Shown here: in pieces, positions 22,608 to 33,877 of the stretch
How positions within the stretch are numbered: the first letter of the stretch is position 1
Layout: the number at the start of each line of letters is the position of its first letter
From: Valencia hispanica
Taxonomy: Eukaryota > Chordata > Actinopteri > Cyprinodontiformes > Valenciidae
NCBI GenBank assembly: GCA_963556495.2
Contig: OY747710.1
Span: 36,849,000 to 36,912,999 of the forward strand
Reading direction: 5' to 3'
DNA: 64,000 nucleotides
Made by a program: the position numbers and the translations under genes
Notes under the pieces: generated by a model
Database searches by the model: none
Told to the model about the DNA's origin: nothing
The model's input: the letters and a program-made list of their open reading frames with translations, nothing else

Positions 22608-23815
22608 TAGGGATGGGCATAATTAATCAACGATCGATTAATTGATCATTAAGAATTTCATCGATTACATTTTTTTACTGATCAATTAATGCATGTTCTG
22701 TTGCGTAGTGTGAGTTTTGAAGGAATGCAATTAATTTAGCTATGTGGCAGTAATTAAACACTTTACCACATGAGGGCGATGATTTTAAAAAAAACCCACA
22801 GGTTGACTCAGTTTCTTGCGAGTTTCTGTTTATTTCAAAAGTAGCATTGTCATGAAGAGGTCGCAGCAAAGTGTGACATGGGACCACTTTGACAAAAAAA
22901 CAAAAAAGTCTCGGTTCACTGCCAACACTGCGAAACTGTGTATAAATACTTGAACGCACTTCCAACCCTGGTTAGAAGCGGAGCATCCTGCTCTTGGTCT
23001 CAACCTAGCATCAAGTCGGTGTTAGCACGGAGGAGCCGAGATGGACAACAAGCAGATAAACTTACTCACCGATTACTTTCTGACGGAGGCTCCGCCACCC
23101 CTGGATTGCACCCCTACAGACTGGTGGAAAATGAATTAAACACGATTCCAGAGGCTTGCCAGGTTAGCACGGAGGTATGTGTATCACAGCGATGTCTGTC
23201 GCCTCACAGCAGGTGATCTCAGTGCTGCAGGTCACACGCGACAGCAGCCTGGTCTGCTTTCGCTTCTGACCCCAGCGCATGTTAACATGCTCATTTTTCT
23301 CAACAAAAATCAGTAGACTGGTGCTAAAGTGCTAAATAAGTTATGGTTTCTTTTTTTCTTTTTTACTCTGTTAATGAGCATAATTCATTGTTAGGTACGC
23401 TGATCTCTCTTCTCCATCTAGGTTTTGCCAAGTGTAACACAAAACTATCAGACCTATATGTATTATATTTTTTCAAATTAAGTTATTGTTTAACATGACT
23501 TTTTTTTTTTTTTTGGAGAAGAAAAAAAAATGTGAGTGTCAGTTGTGTTAATGAGTACCGTCTGTTAGCTGTCGGCTCTGCTGCTTATAGCGCATATTTT
23601 CTTTGTGCAACTACCATGAATTAATTTCTATAAGAGGTGTCCCACTTGTAATGAAGATCTCAATGAGGAAACCCACTATTTTTCTATTCTCACTGCATTT
23701 TAATATAGCCTATTAACACTGAATTTTAATATAAAAATATTAATGATCAATCGAAAATCGATCGTTAATTCCCCCGATGATCGATGAAGACAGTTTAATC
23801 GAATGCCCATCCCTA
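22608..23815. mobile_element. Inner hAT element with perfect 8-bp duplication
   Basis: Left end TAGGGATGGGCAT, right end ATGCCCATCCCTA. The octamer GCACCGAT flanks both sides (22600-22607 and 23816-23823), and one copy belongs to the terminal repeat of the outer element. It carries plus-strand transposase remnants (22852-23220). Confidence 0.92.
22852..23220 (+). pseudogene. hAT transposase remnant: BED finger joined to hATC end
   Basis: From the ATG at 22852: MKRSQQSVTWDHFDKKTKKS, the start of a BED zinc finger, then after a frameshift VHCQHCETVYKYL, the C-x2-C half. Immediately downstream in another frame comes TDYFLTEAPP, TPTDWWKMN and RFQRLARLARRYVYI, the conserved C-terminal dimerisation segment of hAT transposases (DWWK...RFPxLAxLARRYL). 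The central catalytic region is missing, so this is an internal-deletion and frameshift derivative that cannot make active enzyme. Confidence 0.75.
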
Positions 23816-23963
23816 GCACCGATCCCACTTTTTCAGGCCCGATACCGATGCCTGGGCTTTGTGTATCTGTCGATACCGATCCTATACTATTGTTGAATTA
23901 ATAATAAACTGTATACCCTCCACCTTATACCTTACTTGAAGAGACTCAAGGTACCAGACTTTA

Positions 23964-24254
23964 CTATTTAAACATCACTAAGACTTCTTTTTTCCTTTTT
24001 GACCCCGCTCCTTTTGTTTTGCTGAGGTGCAGGAATTCAGCGTGCTCCTTAGCACAGTGTTTCTGGATGTGCTTGATTAAAGTGTTAGTGTTGTGCTTTG
24101 CAGTAATACCACCTCCCCTCGAAACATTTACTTTGCAGACACTGCAAACAGCCGACGAACTAGTTGGCAGGGCAAGCGTGAAATATCTCCACACAGCCGA
24201 CCCTCTGGCTCGCTCCATGTTGCTTCTAGCATGCAACACACATGAAGCTGACAA
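23964..24254 (-). pseudogene. BED zinc-finger N-terminus of hAT transposase
   Basis: Encodes GSAVWRYFTLALPTSSSAVC, then SVCKVNVSRGG and TLIKHIQKHCAKEHAEF. The aromatic pair in AVWRYF, the C-x2-C and the H-x-H/C spacing form a BED finger, the DNA-binding module at the N-terminus of many hAT transposases. The rest of the protein is absent; the element is a deletion derivative. About 96 residues remain. Confidence 0.7.
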
Positions 24255-24615
24255 ATGACATAGGTTCTGCTGCGACGGAAAGACCCCCCAAAAAAAGCCT
24301 GGATCGGCCAGTGGATCTGTTCATTTTTCTGATCACCGATCCAGCTATTTTGTCAGTATCGCGGCTGATATCAGATCCTAATATCAGATCGGTGCACCAC
24401 TAACAATCAGGCACAACAAAACCCTTAAACGACAATATAATGGAAAGAGTTCAGGTTATAGAAATAATAAATTACTATTTAGTGGGCTGGGTTGTGCAGT
24501 TGCTGCTCTAGTAAGCGATGTAAAGAATAAAATGTGCGTGGCAGAAGACTTCCTATATGCATTTGTTTGCATCTTCTGTCTCATGTAAATAAAGCTAGAC
24601 GACGTTGATTTAGAT

Positions 24616-26154
24616 CAGTGATTCCCAAAGTGGGGGGGCGCACCCTGTGGGGGGGCACAGAGTCATTGCAGGGGGGGGGGTACGGTATGAAAGGATAAAA
24701 TGTAATAGCTAATATGACAGGTTTTTGATGACGCTCCCACATAAATGCAAAGCAGAAGATAAAACATAAGCTAAACCGACTTCCTTCCCAGCCAAAGAGT
24801 AGAAAATATGACGAAGCATATCTTGCCTTTGGTTTTGTTACACCAAACTCCAGCAAATGCTCAACTGAGCTCATATAAAAAGGCCCATATCCACTGTCAG
24901 AAATTCAGGGGAATCAGACTGGAGTTTCCCGATATGCACATGTCTCCACTGCATCGGGCCGGACCGACAGGGCTGTTCTTGGGGCCATTTTATGAACAAA
25001 CACATTACCAGACTGGGGGTATGTACTCCTAATGGTCCGATCGAGCCGCTCAGTGGGAGCTGTGGTTAAGTCGCGCCAATTGGTTGTAATTCAGGGGGGA
25101 AATGAGCAGACGTCGCCAAACAAACAGCTTTGTAAAATAAGAGTTGGTGGCGAAGCAGTTTATAACAACAGCAAACAGAAACAAGCCCTGCTTCTTCCAT
25201 GTTGATCTCTTGTTATTTCTGCTGCTCTGGGCGCCCTTTTGCGATGATCAGTGATACTACTTGCTGCTGAAACTGTGACATGCAGATGTCTTTAGGTGAT
25301 TCCTTAAATGGTCGATTGTGTGTGGACACATGGCAGCTGAAAGGAATGGGCCAACAGGTTACCCCATCAGAAAAAGATCTGGTTAAAGTACCCTGAAGTT
25401 CCGATGGCGGAAACGCGCCTCTTGTAGAGATCTGCAAAGATGCGGCAACCACTATGGCTGGGAAACTAGGAGGGCAGCAGGCGTTCATGAAGAGTGTCTA
25501 CCCCAATATTGCAGCACACGCGCTCATTATACACCGCGACACATTGGCGTCTAAACAGCCGAGTCCCGAGCTGAATGATGTAACGATCAATGTCTTTGGC
25601 ACAGTCAGCTAAATCAAAACACAACCTGTCAAAGCCCCGGGTTTTGTGGTACTGTGCGAGAAAATGGGCTCCGACAGACAGCCATTCTGTTTCACAGCGA
25701 GTCCCGATTACTGTCGTTTGGGAAGGGGCTGTCCAGGGTCTTTAAGCTGCGAGGAACAAACCCATGGCCACACTTTTTACTGTAACAAGTTTTTAATAAA
25801 ACTTTCATATAGTGGCATGTTTCTCAAAGCAATGTTAAATGAACCAAATTCAGTGATGCAGGGCGCAAACACACACACCTCCACCTGGCAGACAAAGTGA
25901 CATCACAGCAGGCTCACACCAGGTACTGAAAAGTTGATGATTAAAGACCTCAGTTTTGCAAAACCTTTACATTTTTTCCACTTCAGAGGTCTTTGTGTTT
26001 TAAACCAATTGTGCACAGAGTTTATGAGTAAAACTAATAAAAAAAATAAAATAATACATTAATAAAAAAGTAATAATTACACTGCGGGGAGGGGGCATAA
26101 ACATTTTCTCAAAAAGCAGAAGGGGGCCCAGCAGAAATAGTTTGGGAACCACTG
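24616..26154. mobile_element. hAT element with degraded transposase
   Basis: Ends CAGTGATTCCCAAAGT and TTTGGGAACCACTG are inverted repeats. ATTTAGAT flanks both sides exactly (24608-24615 and 26155-26162), an intact 8-bp hAT duplication. The interior holds a decayed plus-strand hAT transposase segment (about 25430-25800). Confidence 0.9.
25430..25800 (+). pseudogene. hAT transposase catalytic-region remnant
   Basis: Fragments read ICKDAATTMAGKLGGQQAF, then IIHRDTLASKQPSPELNDV, then VVLCEKMGSDRQPF, with frameshifts and a stop. They match the order of a hAT/ZBED-type transposase (CTDGAPAM...G...F, IHRQALASK..PPEL, LCEEMGSDHKHLL). Key residues and frame are lost, so it is a dead copy. A ZBED-like domesticated gene is excluded by the breaks. 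Confidence 0.65.
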
Positions 26155-26162
26155 ATTTAGAT

Positions 26163-27809
26163 GATCTACATTCGATTCCTGAAATGAACATAAAATAATG
26201 AGAGGACTTTGTAATCGCCAGCTGGTTTAGAAGCTGAGACATATGAAGGCCAGGATTTCATACTTGCTGTTGTCACCTATTAGAGTCAGTTCTGATGTGG
26301 AAAGCCAGAACGTAACGACAACTCTTAAGTCAGAAATCATCTCAATTGGAGGGTAATAATTCTAACGACCTTTCAGAAGATATGACTATGCAAATGTTTG
26401 TGCTTAGTCATAATCTAAAACAAGCATGTTGTAGATAAAATTGATCCCCAACCCCTCACTGCTACCTGCCATCTTTGTTCCAACGCAAGCAGTCAGAACT
26501 GCAGTCTGTTCTAGTCACTGTTAAATATTTAATGACTCCATACGTCATGAGCTCTGAACAATCTGGGCTAGAGGTTACCCAACACTGGGATCCATGGTCC
26601 AAAGAACACAAGTGCATGTAAACACATTGTTTTTAGCTGTGGGACTGGAAAAATCAGGCACTAAAGCATGTATACGATATGATATGGTGAAAAAGTGTAA
26701 CACTGAGCTGGCCATCAGAGTAAACCTGCTGAATGACAACAGTGCGGTTTAAAGAAGGCATACCGAGTCAGAAGCTCTCAGGCTGGTTAAACAATATAAT
26801 TAAACTGGATTAGAAAGTCACAGCCTGATTGTTCCCCAACGCTTCTAAGTGAAACAAAGACGATTCGTCATTTAAATTATAGATACTAATCTTTATATAT
26901 GAAATCTCTCTCTGGGCAGACTTGGCAGGGAGTAATTAGTCCTCAAACAGCAGTAGAAAGTGCAGATATTTCATGTTTATATACACAGGAACCATAGACG
27001 GGGTCATGGTTTGATTCTGGGCCCTGGAACCTTTGCTACAGGTCTCCTCCATCTCTGACTGCCCATTTAACCTTCCTAAATACTGCAAATAATAGACACC
27101 AATGACAAAATATAGATTTTAAAAAACCCAGCATGAATTGAAAAGACTGAATAAGTCATACTGTTTTTGTCCCTGTTAGGGTCCCCCCAACATGTTGGGG
27201 GTCATACAGGACACGGGTCTGGGCCAGTGCATTCCTGGCTAATGCCACTGGGTTTGTCTGGGAAATGATTAAGCCAACAGGAGCCAGAGTGGCTTCCCCT
27301 TACTGGCACCATTGCTTTGTCAGTACTAATCCAGTCCAAATATCCCCAATCAAACAGGCAGTACCACAGAGCAACCAGTAAAAACTTGGCAAAGTCCCGG
27401 AAAAGGGGGGTTGAATCCCACCGTCCAAAGCTGGATCACCAAGGCCAGTGTATTCATCAGATTTGAGAAGAAAAAAAATAGTGCCAGTGGAATATTTGTA
27501 CAGGACACACTGAGGACGACGGGGACGCCAAGATAGAGAGAAACCGGAAGCAGGCTTATCAGTGGCTGGGTCAAAAGATCGACATGTTGACAGAATGATT
27601 TTGGTACTGCGCATCCTGTGGCTGACATTCAAGTCATTTCCTCATCAGTGCCACACACGCCTGCACCAAAGGTACATAACTGAGTAAATGAGATGAGCAA
27701 ACATTGGGGAACTGAATAACAACAACAACAAACCCGTGTGGCATGATAGGCATATCTTTATGACATTACAGGTCGGTGTGTGTTTTCCATTATACCAAAT
27801 ATATATATA
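26163..27809. other. No gene recognised; short palindrome at 27183-27202
   Basis: Mostly featureless sequence. A near-perfect palindrome CCCCCCAACATGTTGGGGGT lies at 27183-27202. Overlapping minus-strand frames at 27300-27632 have no recognised homology and no splice context. Confidence 0.45.
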
Positions 27810-28052
27810 TAGGAATGTAAGAAGATATAAATACGTCGATATTGCGATATTTCATGTCACAATGTCGTCATGATATTGTATCGATACACCCCCCCCCCCA
27901 ATTTAGAATGATGTGACAGTTTTTCTACAGTTAAATTCAGTTTCAAAAATCACAATTTATAGTCTTACTCATAGTATCGCAGTATATCGTATCGCCCTCC
28001 CTGTATTGCGATCCTTATCGTATCACCAGATTCTTGCCAACACACATCCCTA
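27810..28052. mobile_element. hAT MITE, third copy of the 15198 family
   Basis: Starts TAGGAATGTAAGAAGATATA and ends TTGCCAACACACATCCCTA, with the shared internal block TTTAGAATGATGTGACAGTT. A C homopolymer (27890-27899) sits mid-element. Flanking octamers do not match convincingly. It ends only about 95 bp from the ext1 exon 1 donor. Confidence 0.7.
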
Positions 28053-28145
28053 GTTATAAAAAACTCTATTAAGCAGTTCAAATGAAACAGACATTAGGTG
28101 AAAACTTTTTGACAGGACAGTAGTAATAGTAGTAGAAGTACTCAC

Positions 28146-29098
28146 TTGTCATACTCTGTGTTGTCCTTATCACAGCGTGCGTCCTTGTGCTTCTGCCAGT
28201 CCTTCCCATGCTTACAGGTGGTGAGGAGGACCACGTCCTGGGAGTTATGAACGTGGTATAAAGCGTTCCTGGTGTCTGACCCTATTCCAGTCAGGTACCT
28301 CTTCCCCTTAAAAACGAGCACGTACTTCCTGTAAGGGGGGATTGTGTTGTGTCTCAAATAGCCCCTTTCTCCTCCTGTCCTGGGGTGGTCTTTTGAAAAC
28401 AGGGGGACAGAAACATCAAACTTGGGCCTAAAGTTTTCCATACTTATGCTGGCTTTGGCCAGCATGGCGAAGCCGATGTCAAAGCCCAGATCCTCCGTGT
28501 AATCTGGCCAGGTGCCGGAATATAAATTGAAGATTATGTGGTTCTTGCCCTCATTCCAGAGAGGGAGGCTTTGGATCTTCGCCTTCAGGTTGTGCACGTA
28601 CTGAGGCGAAAGCTGGTCCCGATCCAGAGTGTCCAAGCTCAGGACAAACAGGCAGGCTCGCGCTGGGTCTGGTGTGTAAAACCTGGAGCCTTGGATCGAG
28701 GTCAAAATGTTTTCGTAGCTCTCCGAGATCTTTTCCCCTTTCTGCTGCGGATACACGTAAACCTTAAACCCATTCCTCTCGCACAGGGAGAAGTCAAAAC
28801 AGGAGTCCATTCTGCACCGTTTCCCGGTGTACAGGAACGAGTCGGTGTCCCTCTTTTGCCTAGGAGATATGTGCTCGTTGAGATCGTCGTGCCGATCCTC
28901 CTCGAAGGTGCTGAAAGACGGCAGGTATCCCTGGGAGCGACGCCACTGCGCCCCGGGGTGGTAACCGGCGAGGCTGCGGTCATCACGCCGGCTGGGACCC
29001 CGTCCGGACAGCGGGAGCTGTATCCCCCCGAAACAAAACAGCAGAACGAGACAGGCGCCGGCGGAGAACAGGATTAAGTATCGTTTTTTGGCCTGCAT
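28146..29098 (-). CDS. ext1: Exostosin-1, first coding exon (partial gene)
   Basis: EXT1 pairs with EXT2 in the Golgi to polymerise heparan sulfate, adding alternating glucuronic acid and N-acetylglucosamine. The ATG at 29098-29096 opens [20 protein letters not shown], a short cytosolic tail plus type II membrane anchor (about residues 8-27). A variable stem follows, then [81 protein letters not shown] and [20 protein letters not shown], all nearly identical to human EXT1 and belonging to the exostosin GT47 domain. The exon encodes 317 codons plus 2 bases and stops at a GTGAGT donor, the same phase as the end of human exon 1. Later exons are outside the window. Teleosts have several ext1 paralogues; I cannot say which this is. 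Confidence 0.96.
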
Positions 29099-29420
29099 GT
29101 GTCCGACGATCTGAACCGAGGCGCGACCCTATGAATCCGACAAGTTCCGAAGTTTCGGTCTCAGCACCTCCTGTGGGAGCGCTCCGCCATCTTCCCCCGG
29201 GCTGCAAGGGCTGCGAGCTTTCGTCTCCCTCCTCCTGCTTCAGATGCCTTTCACAAGTCCGGGAGCTGATCCAACGCATGTGGGCGATTTTTTAAATGTC
29301 CACCCACCTCGTCTCCTTCGTCAGCTGCGACGATGCTGATTAGCTGACAACAGCTTTCCTCCCGAACTACCGGGTGAACCCAGAGCTGGACATCACAACT
29401 CGCTCTATACTTTTCTTTGT
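29099..29420 (-). promoter_or_regulatory. ext1: ext1 5' UTR and GC-rich promoter region (approximate)
   Basis: GC-rich, CpG-containing sequence directly upstream of the ext1 start codon with no TATA box seen. It probably includes the 5' UTR and a CpG-type promoter. No transcription start can be fixed from sequence alone. Confidence 0.45.
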
Positions 29421-30619
29421 GCGCCGCCACCTGTACTGAGCCAAAAGGGTTGTTTTGCCACGAACTGCAGTTTCTCTCATCTGGATGTTAACTAATAACA
29501 TGACCACTGAGTACATGCTTGAGTTAAAGCAGTAGAGTGAGCTAGACTTGTTGCCTGTAGACAGTTAACTATTGTCTCTACTACACAGCTTTGAGGTTTC
29601 ACTGGACATTAACATAAGGCTCGTAGCGGAGCTCTGAAACATTCAACCATATGTGATTCTACGCCACTTTGGTCACACGCTGCCCCTATAGCCAGTTACA
29701 TCATTACCACAGGTGAAACCGAGACAAAACACGTCTAAAGCCGACGTTCGTTAGCTTGTTAGCAGGCTAACGAACTAGCTTGTTCTGAAAACAGTTCCAG
29801 TTAGCTTGTTGGCTAAGAGCTTCGCGTCAAAGATCTCTATAACGCTGGCTGGAGAAGCGGCGAAACAAGTCCGTCTCCTTCCGCATCAGAAAAACAACTA
29901 ACCTGGTGAGAAACGTGCCTTTTACTTCGAGGCCGACAAACTAATCTCTACCTTCTGTTTTCCAGTCATGTAAAGTGCTCAAGTGGTGGCTCACATACAC
30001 TCACAAACAGCAGTGCGGCGGAGGAGACGAGCCAAGCAGCTCAGCACGGCTGGGCCGTCCCACTACAGTGACCACAAGGAGCTGACGTTCCTCCACGGTG
30101 CCTTACCATTGGGTACCGTCATGTCCGAGGCGGGCGGGGCTTCCACCACACTCCTTCCATCCCAAAACACATTTGCAGGTACAGCTCAAGAAATGTGAAA
30201 TATGATCGACAAGTTAATTTATTTCAGCGCTTCACTTCATAAATAAAATAAATATAATGCATCGATTAATTAAATACAGAGCGGTATGTTCCAAGCGTTT
30301 TTCTATATCTGTCCATTTTAACCCAGCTAATAAAGAGTTTTAAAAGAGAAAGTGCATTGGAAAGTGTATATGTAACGGCATGAGGGGCTGTCTCTTTAAA
30401 TCTGCCGGTGCTGGAGCTGCCTCTCAGGTGTTCTGTATAGATACAGGTTAGAGGCCAGGCCAGTAGTTACTAATTAGTAAGAGTCAGTTTGGTGAGCTCC
30501 GCAGCAATCAACAGGTCTCCATCAAGGATGTAAGTTGAAAGGGTTTTGTTTTCTTGTGCAACTTTGGAGATGTATGGAGGGTATGTTGTTTGAGCTTGAG
30601 AACTAGGTGAAGACCAATA
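29421..30619. other. Spacer between ext1 and washc5; no gene recognised
   Basis: Contains GTTAGCTTGTTAGC-type direct and inverted words near 29750-29810. A basic plus-strand frame at 29983-30198 follows a TTTTCCAG-like acceptor but has no recognised homology. It might be part of an unrecognised upstream exon; evidence is insufficient. Confidence 0.4.
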
Positions 30620-31150
30620 ATGAATAAAAAGTCTGCACCAGTCAGATACTATAACTTTAGAACATGAAAACTTAATTGTTCTAACAATAGAACTCTTGTT
30701 TGTACAATATACTATCACGTTCTTATAATTTTCATGTTTTAACAATATAATTCTACGTTATACCTATATACATATTTATCATGTTATAACAAAACCTTTC
30801 GTGTTCTTGCAATAAAAATATTATATCGTAAGAACGTGATGATATATTCCAAGCACAAAATAGAACCTAATTAGTTTCATAGATGAGAAATGTTCTCAGT
30901 TGCTAATCTACCCTGTCATCAACTTTATGTTTCAATATTATGTTCAAAGAATAAATAATACTTTATTGTTCGAACAATATATGTTTCATGTTTGTACAAT
31001 ATATCATAACATTCTTGCAATATAATATTTATATTGTAAGAACATGAAACGTTTTTTGTCATACCATGATAAACATATAAATTGCTAAAACGTGAAAATG
31101 ATATTGTAAGAACGTGATTGTATATTGTATCATGTGATATAGCTCTGTTA
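30620..31150. repeat. AT-rich cluster of fold-back units (GTTCTTACAATAT)
   Basis: Variants of CACGTTCTTACAATATAA and its complement recur at about 30717, 30800, 30824, 31007, 31031 and 31095, in alternating orientation. Two pairs make hairpins: about 30799-30839 and 31008-31046, the latter with arms ATTCTTGCAATATAA and TTATATTGTAAGAA. It is probably a fold-back MITE or degraded satellite of palindromic units. Confidence 0.55.
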
Positions 31151-32087
31151 TTATTTAACCTAGGTGGCAGCTCTATGCTTCCGTATATACTGCCTACATA
31201 CTGTAATCAAGGGGAAGATTGATCATTGATGACCACCCATCCAACAGCCACTGACACCCTCCACAAGGAGGGGAAGGACACAAATATGGAATTGCACTAA
31301 GAGCTGTGTGTCGAGTGGAAGCGAGTCAGGAAAAGGTGCTCAAGCAACAACAATAACAGCAGGCTTGAAGGAATCGTGGAGCAAAGCCTATTCAAACCTT
31401 TGAGGGAGATTAACAAGGCATGGACTGTTGCTGTAGTCTGTGCTTCAAGCACTATGATACACTTATCCAAGACATGGGCTACAACGTAAACCTCACCGAG
31501 AAAATCGATGAACAGCTGTCAAGAGGAATATGAGACACCACACTCAGCAATGCAGATGATTCTGAAGACAGGCCGCTCGCATCCACGCCACACTGATGCA
31601 GTAATTCATGAGAATGGAGCTTTGGCCAACTATTTAGGATACTTACAATATAGTACATGGGCACACATTCCAGTGGGTTGGCATTCTGTATTAAGAATCC
31701 TTTTTAATTGGTCTTATGTAATGTACTAATTTTTGGATAAATTGAATTTCTATTTTTCATAAACTGGAAGCCATATTATACAGAATTAAGTACGTGAAAT
31801 ATGACTAGCGTGCAATTAATCTATAATTATTAGTTTTAATTACAGAGAAAAACTTGACATTTGTCAAATTTCTTGAGCTGTAGCTGTATACTTATAGTAA
31901 GGTCATGTTATAAAATGCTCTCACCTTTACTCTGACATGACCATTAGCTATTAACATGGGTTTAAAAAAACAGAGTTATTAAAGTAATATGAGCACCATT
32001 ATTAGGATTTTTGAAAAAAAGGACTAGCTTTTTTACTGCACTATCTTTATATGTTAACAGCTGACTTACCTCTCAGACCGAGGGGTA
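31151..32087. other. No gene or recognised repeat
   Basis: AT-rich spacer. Nothing identifiable on either strand. Confidence 0.5.
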
Positions 32088-32286
32088 GGTTAAGGTAGTA
32101 ACGGGCGATCTAAACGGTATAAGACAGAAAAGATATACATTTTGCCAACGGTAGAGACTATTGACAGTACTGGCCTACCATGATTGCACATTTTGATGAT
32201 GTCATCAAGCTGTGCCTACATACTTTGTACCAGGTACTCAAGGAGGATAAATAGGCTACTGATTTAGTGTTTAGTGTTTGTATTTA

Positions 32287-33877
32287 CAGTGGCTTGCAAA
32301 AGTATTTGGCCCCCTTGAACTTTTCCACATTTTGTCACATTACAGCCACAAACATGAATCCATTTTATTGGAATTCCACGTGAAAGACCAAAACAAAGTG
32401 GTGTACACGTGAGAAGTGGAACAAAAATCATACATGATTCCAAACATTTTTTACAAATAAATAACTGAAAAGTGGGGTGTGTAATTATTCAGCTCCCTGA
32501 GTCAATACTTTGTAGAACCACATTTTGCTATAATTAAAGCTGCCAGTCTTTTAGGGTATGTCTCTACCAGCTTTGCACATCTAGAGACTGAAATTCTTGC
32601 CCATTCTTCTTTGCAAAACAGCTCCAGCTCAGTCAGATTAGATGGACAGCGTTTGTGAACAGCAGTTTTCAGATCTTGCCACATATTCTCGATTGGATTT
32701 AGATCTGGACTTTGACTGGGCCATTCTAACAGATGGATATGTTTTGTTTTAAACCATTCCATTGTTGCCCTGGCTTTATGTTTAGGGTCGTTGTCCTGCT
32801 GGAAGGTGAACCTCCGCCCCAGTCTCAAGTCTTTTGAAGACTCCAAGAGGTTTTCTTCCAAGATTGCCCTGTATTTGGCTCCATCCATCTTCCCATCAAC
32901 TCTGACCAGCTTCCCTGTCCCTGCTGAAGAGAAGCACCCCCAGAGCATGATGCTGCCACCACCATATTTGACAGTGGGGATGGTGTGTTCAGAGTGATGT
33001 GCAGTGTTAGTTTTCCGCCACACATAGCGTTTTCCATTTTGGCCAAAAAGTTCCATTTTGCTCTCATCTGACCAGAGCACCTTCTTCCACATGTTTGCTG
33101 TGTGCCCCACATGGCTTGTGGCAAACTGCAAACAGGACTTCTTATGGTTTTCTTTTAACAATGGCTTTCTTCTTGCCACTCTTCCATAAAGGCCAACTTT
33201 GTGCAGTGCACCACTAATAGTTGTCCTATGGACAGATTCCCCCACCTGAGCTGTAGATCTCTGCAGCTCGTCCAGAGTCACCATGGGCCTCTTGGCTGCA
33301 TTTCTGATCAGCGCTCTCCTTGTTCGGCCTGTGAGTTTAGGTGGACGGCCTTGTCTTGGTAGGTTTACACTCCTTCCATTTCTGATTGATCGCTTGAACA
33401 GTGCTCCGTGGGATGTTCAAGGCTTGGGAAATCTTTTTGTAGCCTAAGCCTGCTTTAAATTTCTCAATAACTTTATCCCTGACCTGTCTGGTGTGTTCTT
33501 TGGACTTCATGGTGTTGTTGCTCCCAACATTCTCTTAGACAACCTCTGAGGCCGTCACAGGGCAGCTGTATTTGTACTGACATTAGATTACACACAGGAG
33601 CACTATTTAGTCATTAGCACTCATCAGGCAATGTCTATGGGCAACTGACTGCACTCAGACCAAAGGGGGCTGAATAATTACACACACCCCACTTTTCAGT
33701 TATTTATTTAGAAAAAATGTTTTGAATCATGTATGATTTTCGTTCCACTTCTCACATGTACACCACTTTGTATTGGTCTTTCACGTGGAATTCCAATAAA
33801 ATTGATTCATGTTTGTGGCTGTAATGTGACAAAATGTGGAAAAGTTCAAGGGGGCCGAATACTTTTGCAAGCCCCTG
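32287..33877 (-). mobile_element. Tc1/mariner element, nearly full length
   Basis: Left end CAGTGGCTTGCAAAAGTATT; right end is the complement, ACTTTTGCAAGCCCCTG. TA dinucleotides flank both ends (32285-32286 and 33878-33879). The long inverted repeats, more than 150 bp each, share the CATTACAGCCACAAACATGA block and the TGAAAAGTGGGGTGTGTAAT block. The 1591-bp length is typical of Tc1 elements. The transposase frame is antisense. Confidence 0.95.
32502..33510 (-). pseudogene. Tc1 transposase, one frameshift from open
   Basis: The start at 33510 gives MKSKEHTRQVRDKVIEKFKA and the paired-like helix-turn-helix (YKKISQALNIPRSTVQAI). A small deletion near 33370, compared with the usual WKEYGTTVNLPRQGRP region, shifts frame. 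The rest is open from 33284 (MVTLDELQRS) to the TGA at 32504-32502, with all three catalytic acidic residues in context: WSDESKMELFG (D), TFQQDNDPKH (D) and SPDLNPIENMW (E), a DD34E arrangement. Length fits an approximately 340-residue Tc1 transposase. It is inactive as it stands because of the frameshift. Confidence 0.9.

Larger units (their letters stand above)
22593..24402. mobile_element. Outer hAT element
   Basis: Left end TAGGGGTGCACCGATC, right end GATCGGTGCACCACTA. Flanking octamers ACAATCCG (22585-22592) and ACAATCAG (24403-24410) match at 7 of 8. It carries a minus-strand BED-finger frame (24254-23964). A second hAT (22608-23815) is inserted 15 bp from its left end. Confidence 0.85.
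1..28145 (-). other. ext1: Probable ext1 intron 1 (part), transposon-rich
   Basis: This whole stretch lies downstream, in minus-strand terms, of the ext1 first coding exon, whose donor is GTGAGT at 28145-28140. No other host gene was recognised here on either strand. EXT1 in human has a very large first intron, so intronic identity is the simplest inference. I looked on the minus strand for the next ext1 exon, which should encode a peptide similar to YDYREMLHNATFCLVPRG, and found none, so the exon is probably beyond the left edge. The region is full of transposon copies, itemised separately. Confidence 0.6.

Noticed and set aside
27300..27632. Two overlapping minus-strand frames, one with hydrophobic segments
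   Set aside because: No recognised homology, no splice context and mutual overlap in different phases.
1..28145. Search for ext1 exon 2 and later exons on the minus strand
   Set aside because: No match to the expected YDYREMLHNATFCLVP-type peptide was seen; the exons are presumed outside the window.
28538..29077. 179-residue plus-strand frame opposite ext1
   Set aside because: It is the antisense shadow of the conserved ext1 exon.
28702..29279. Two further minus-strand frames overlapping or just upstream of ext1 exon 1
   Set aside because: One overlaps the ext1 frame in another phase and the other extends through the 5' UTR; both reflect GC-rich composition.
29983..30198. Basic 71-residue plus-strand frame
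   Set aside because: Composition-driven and without homology; only a weak acceptor precedes it.
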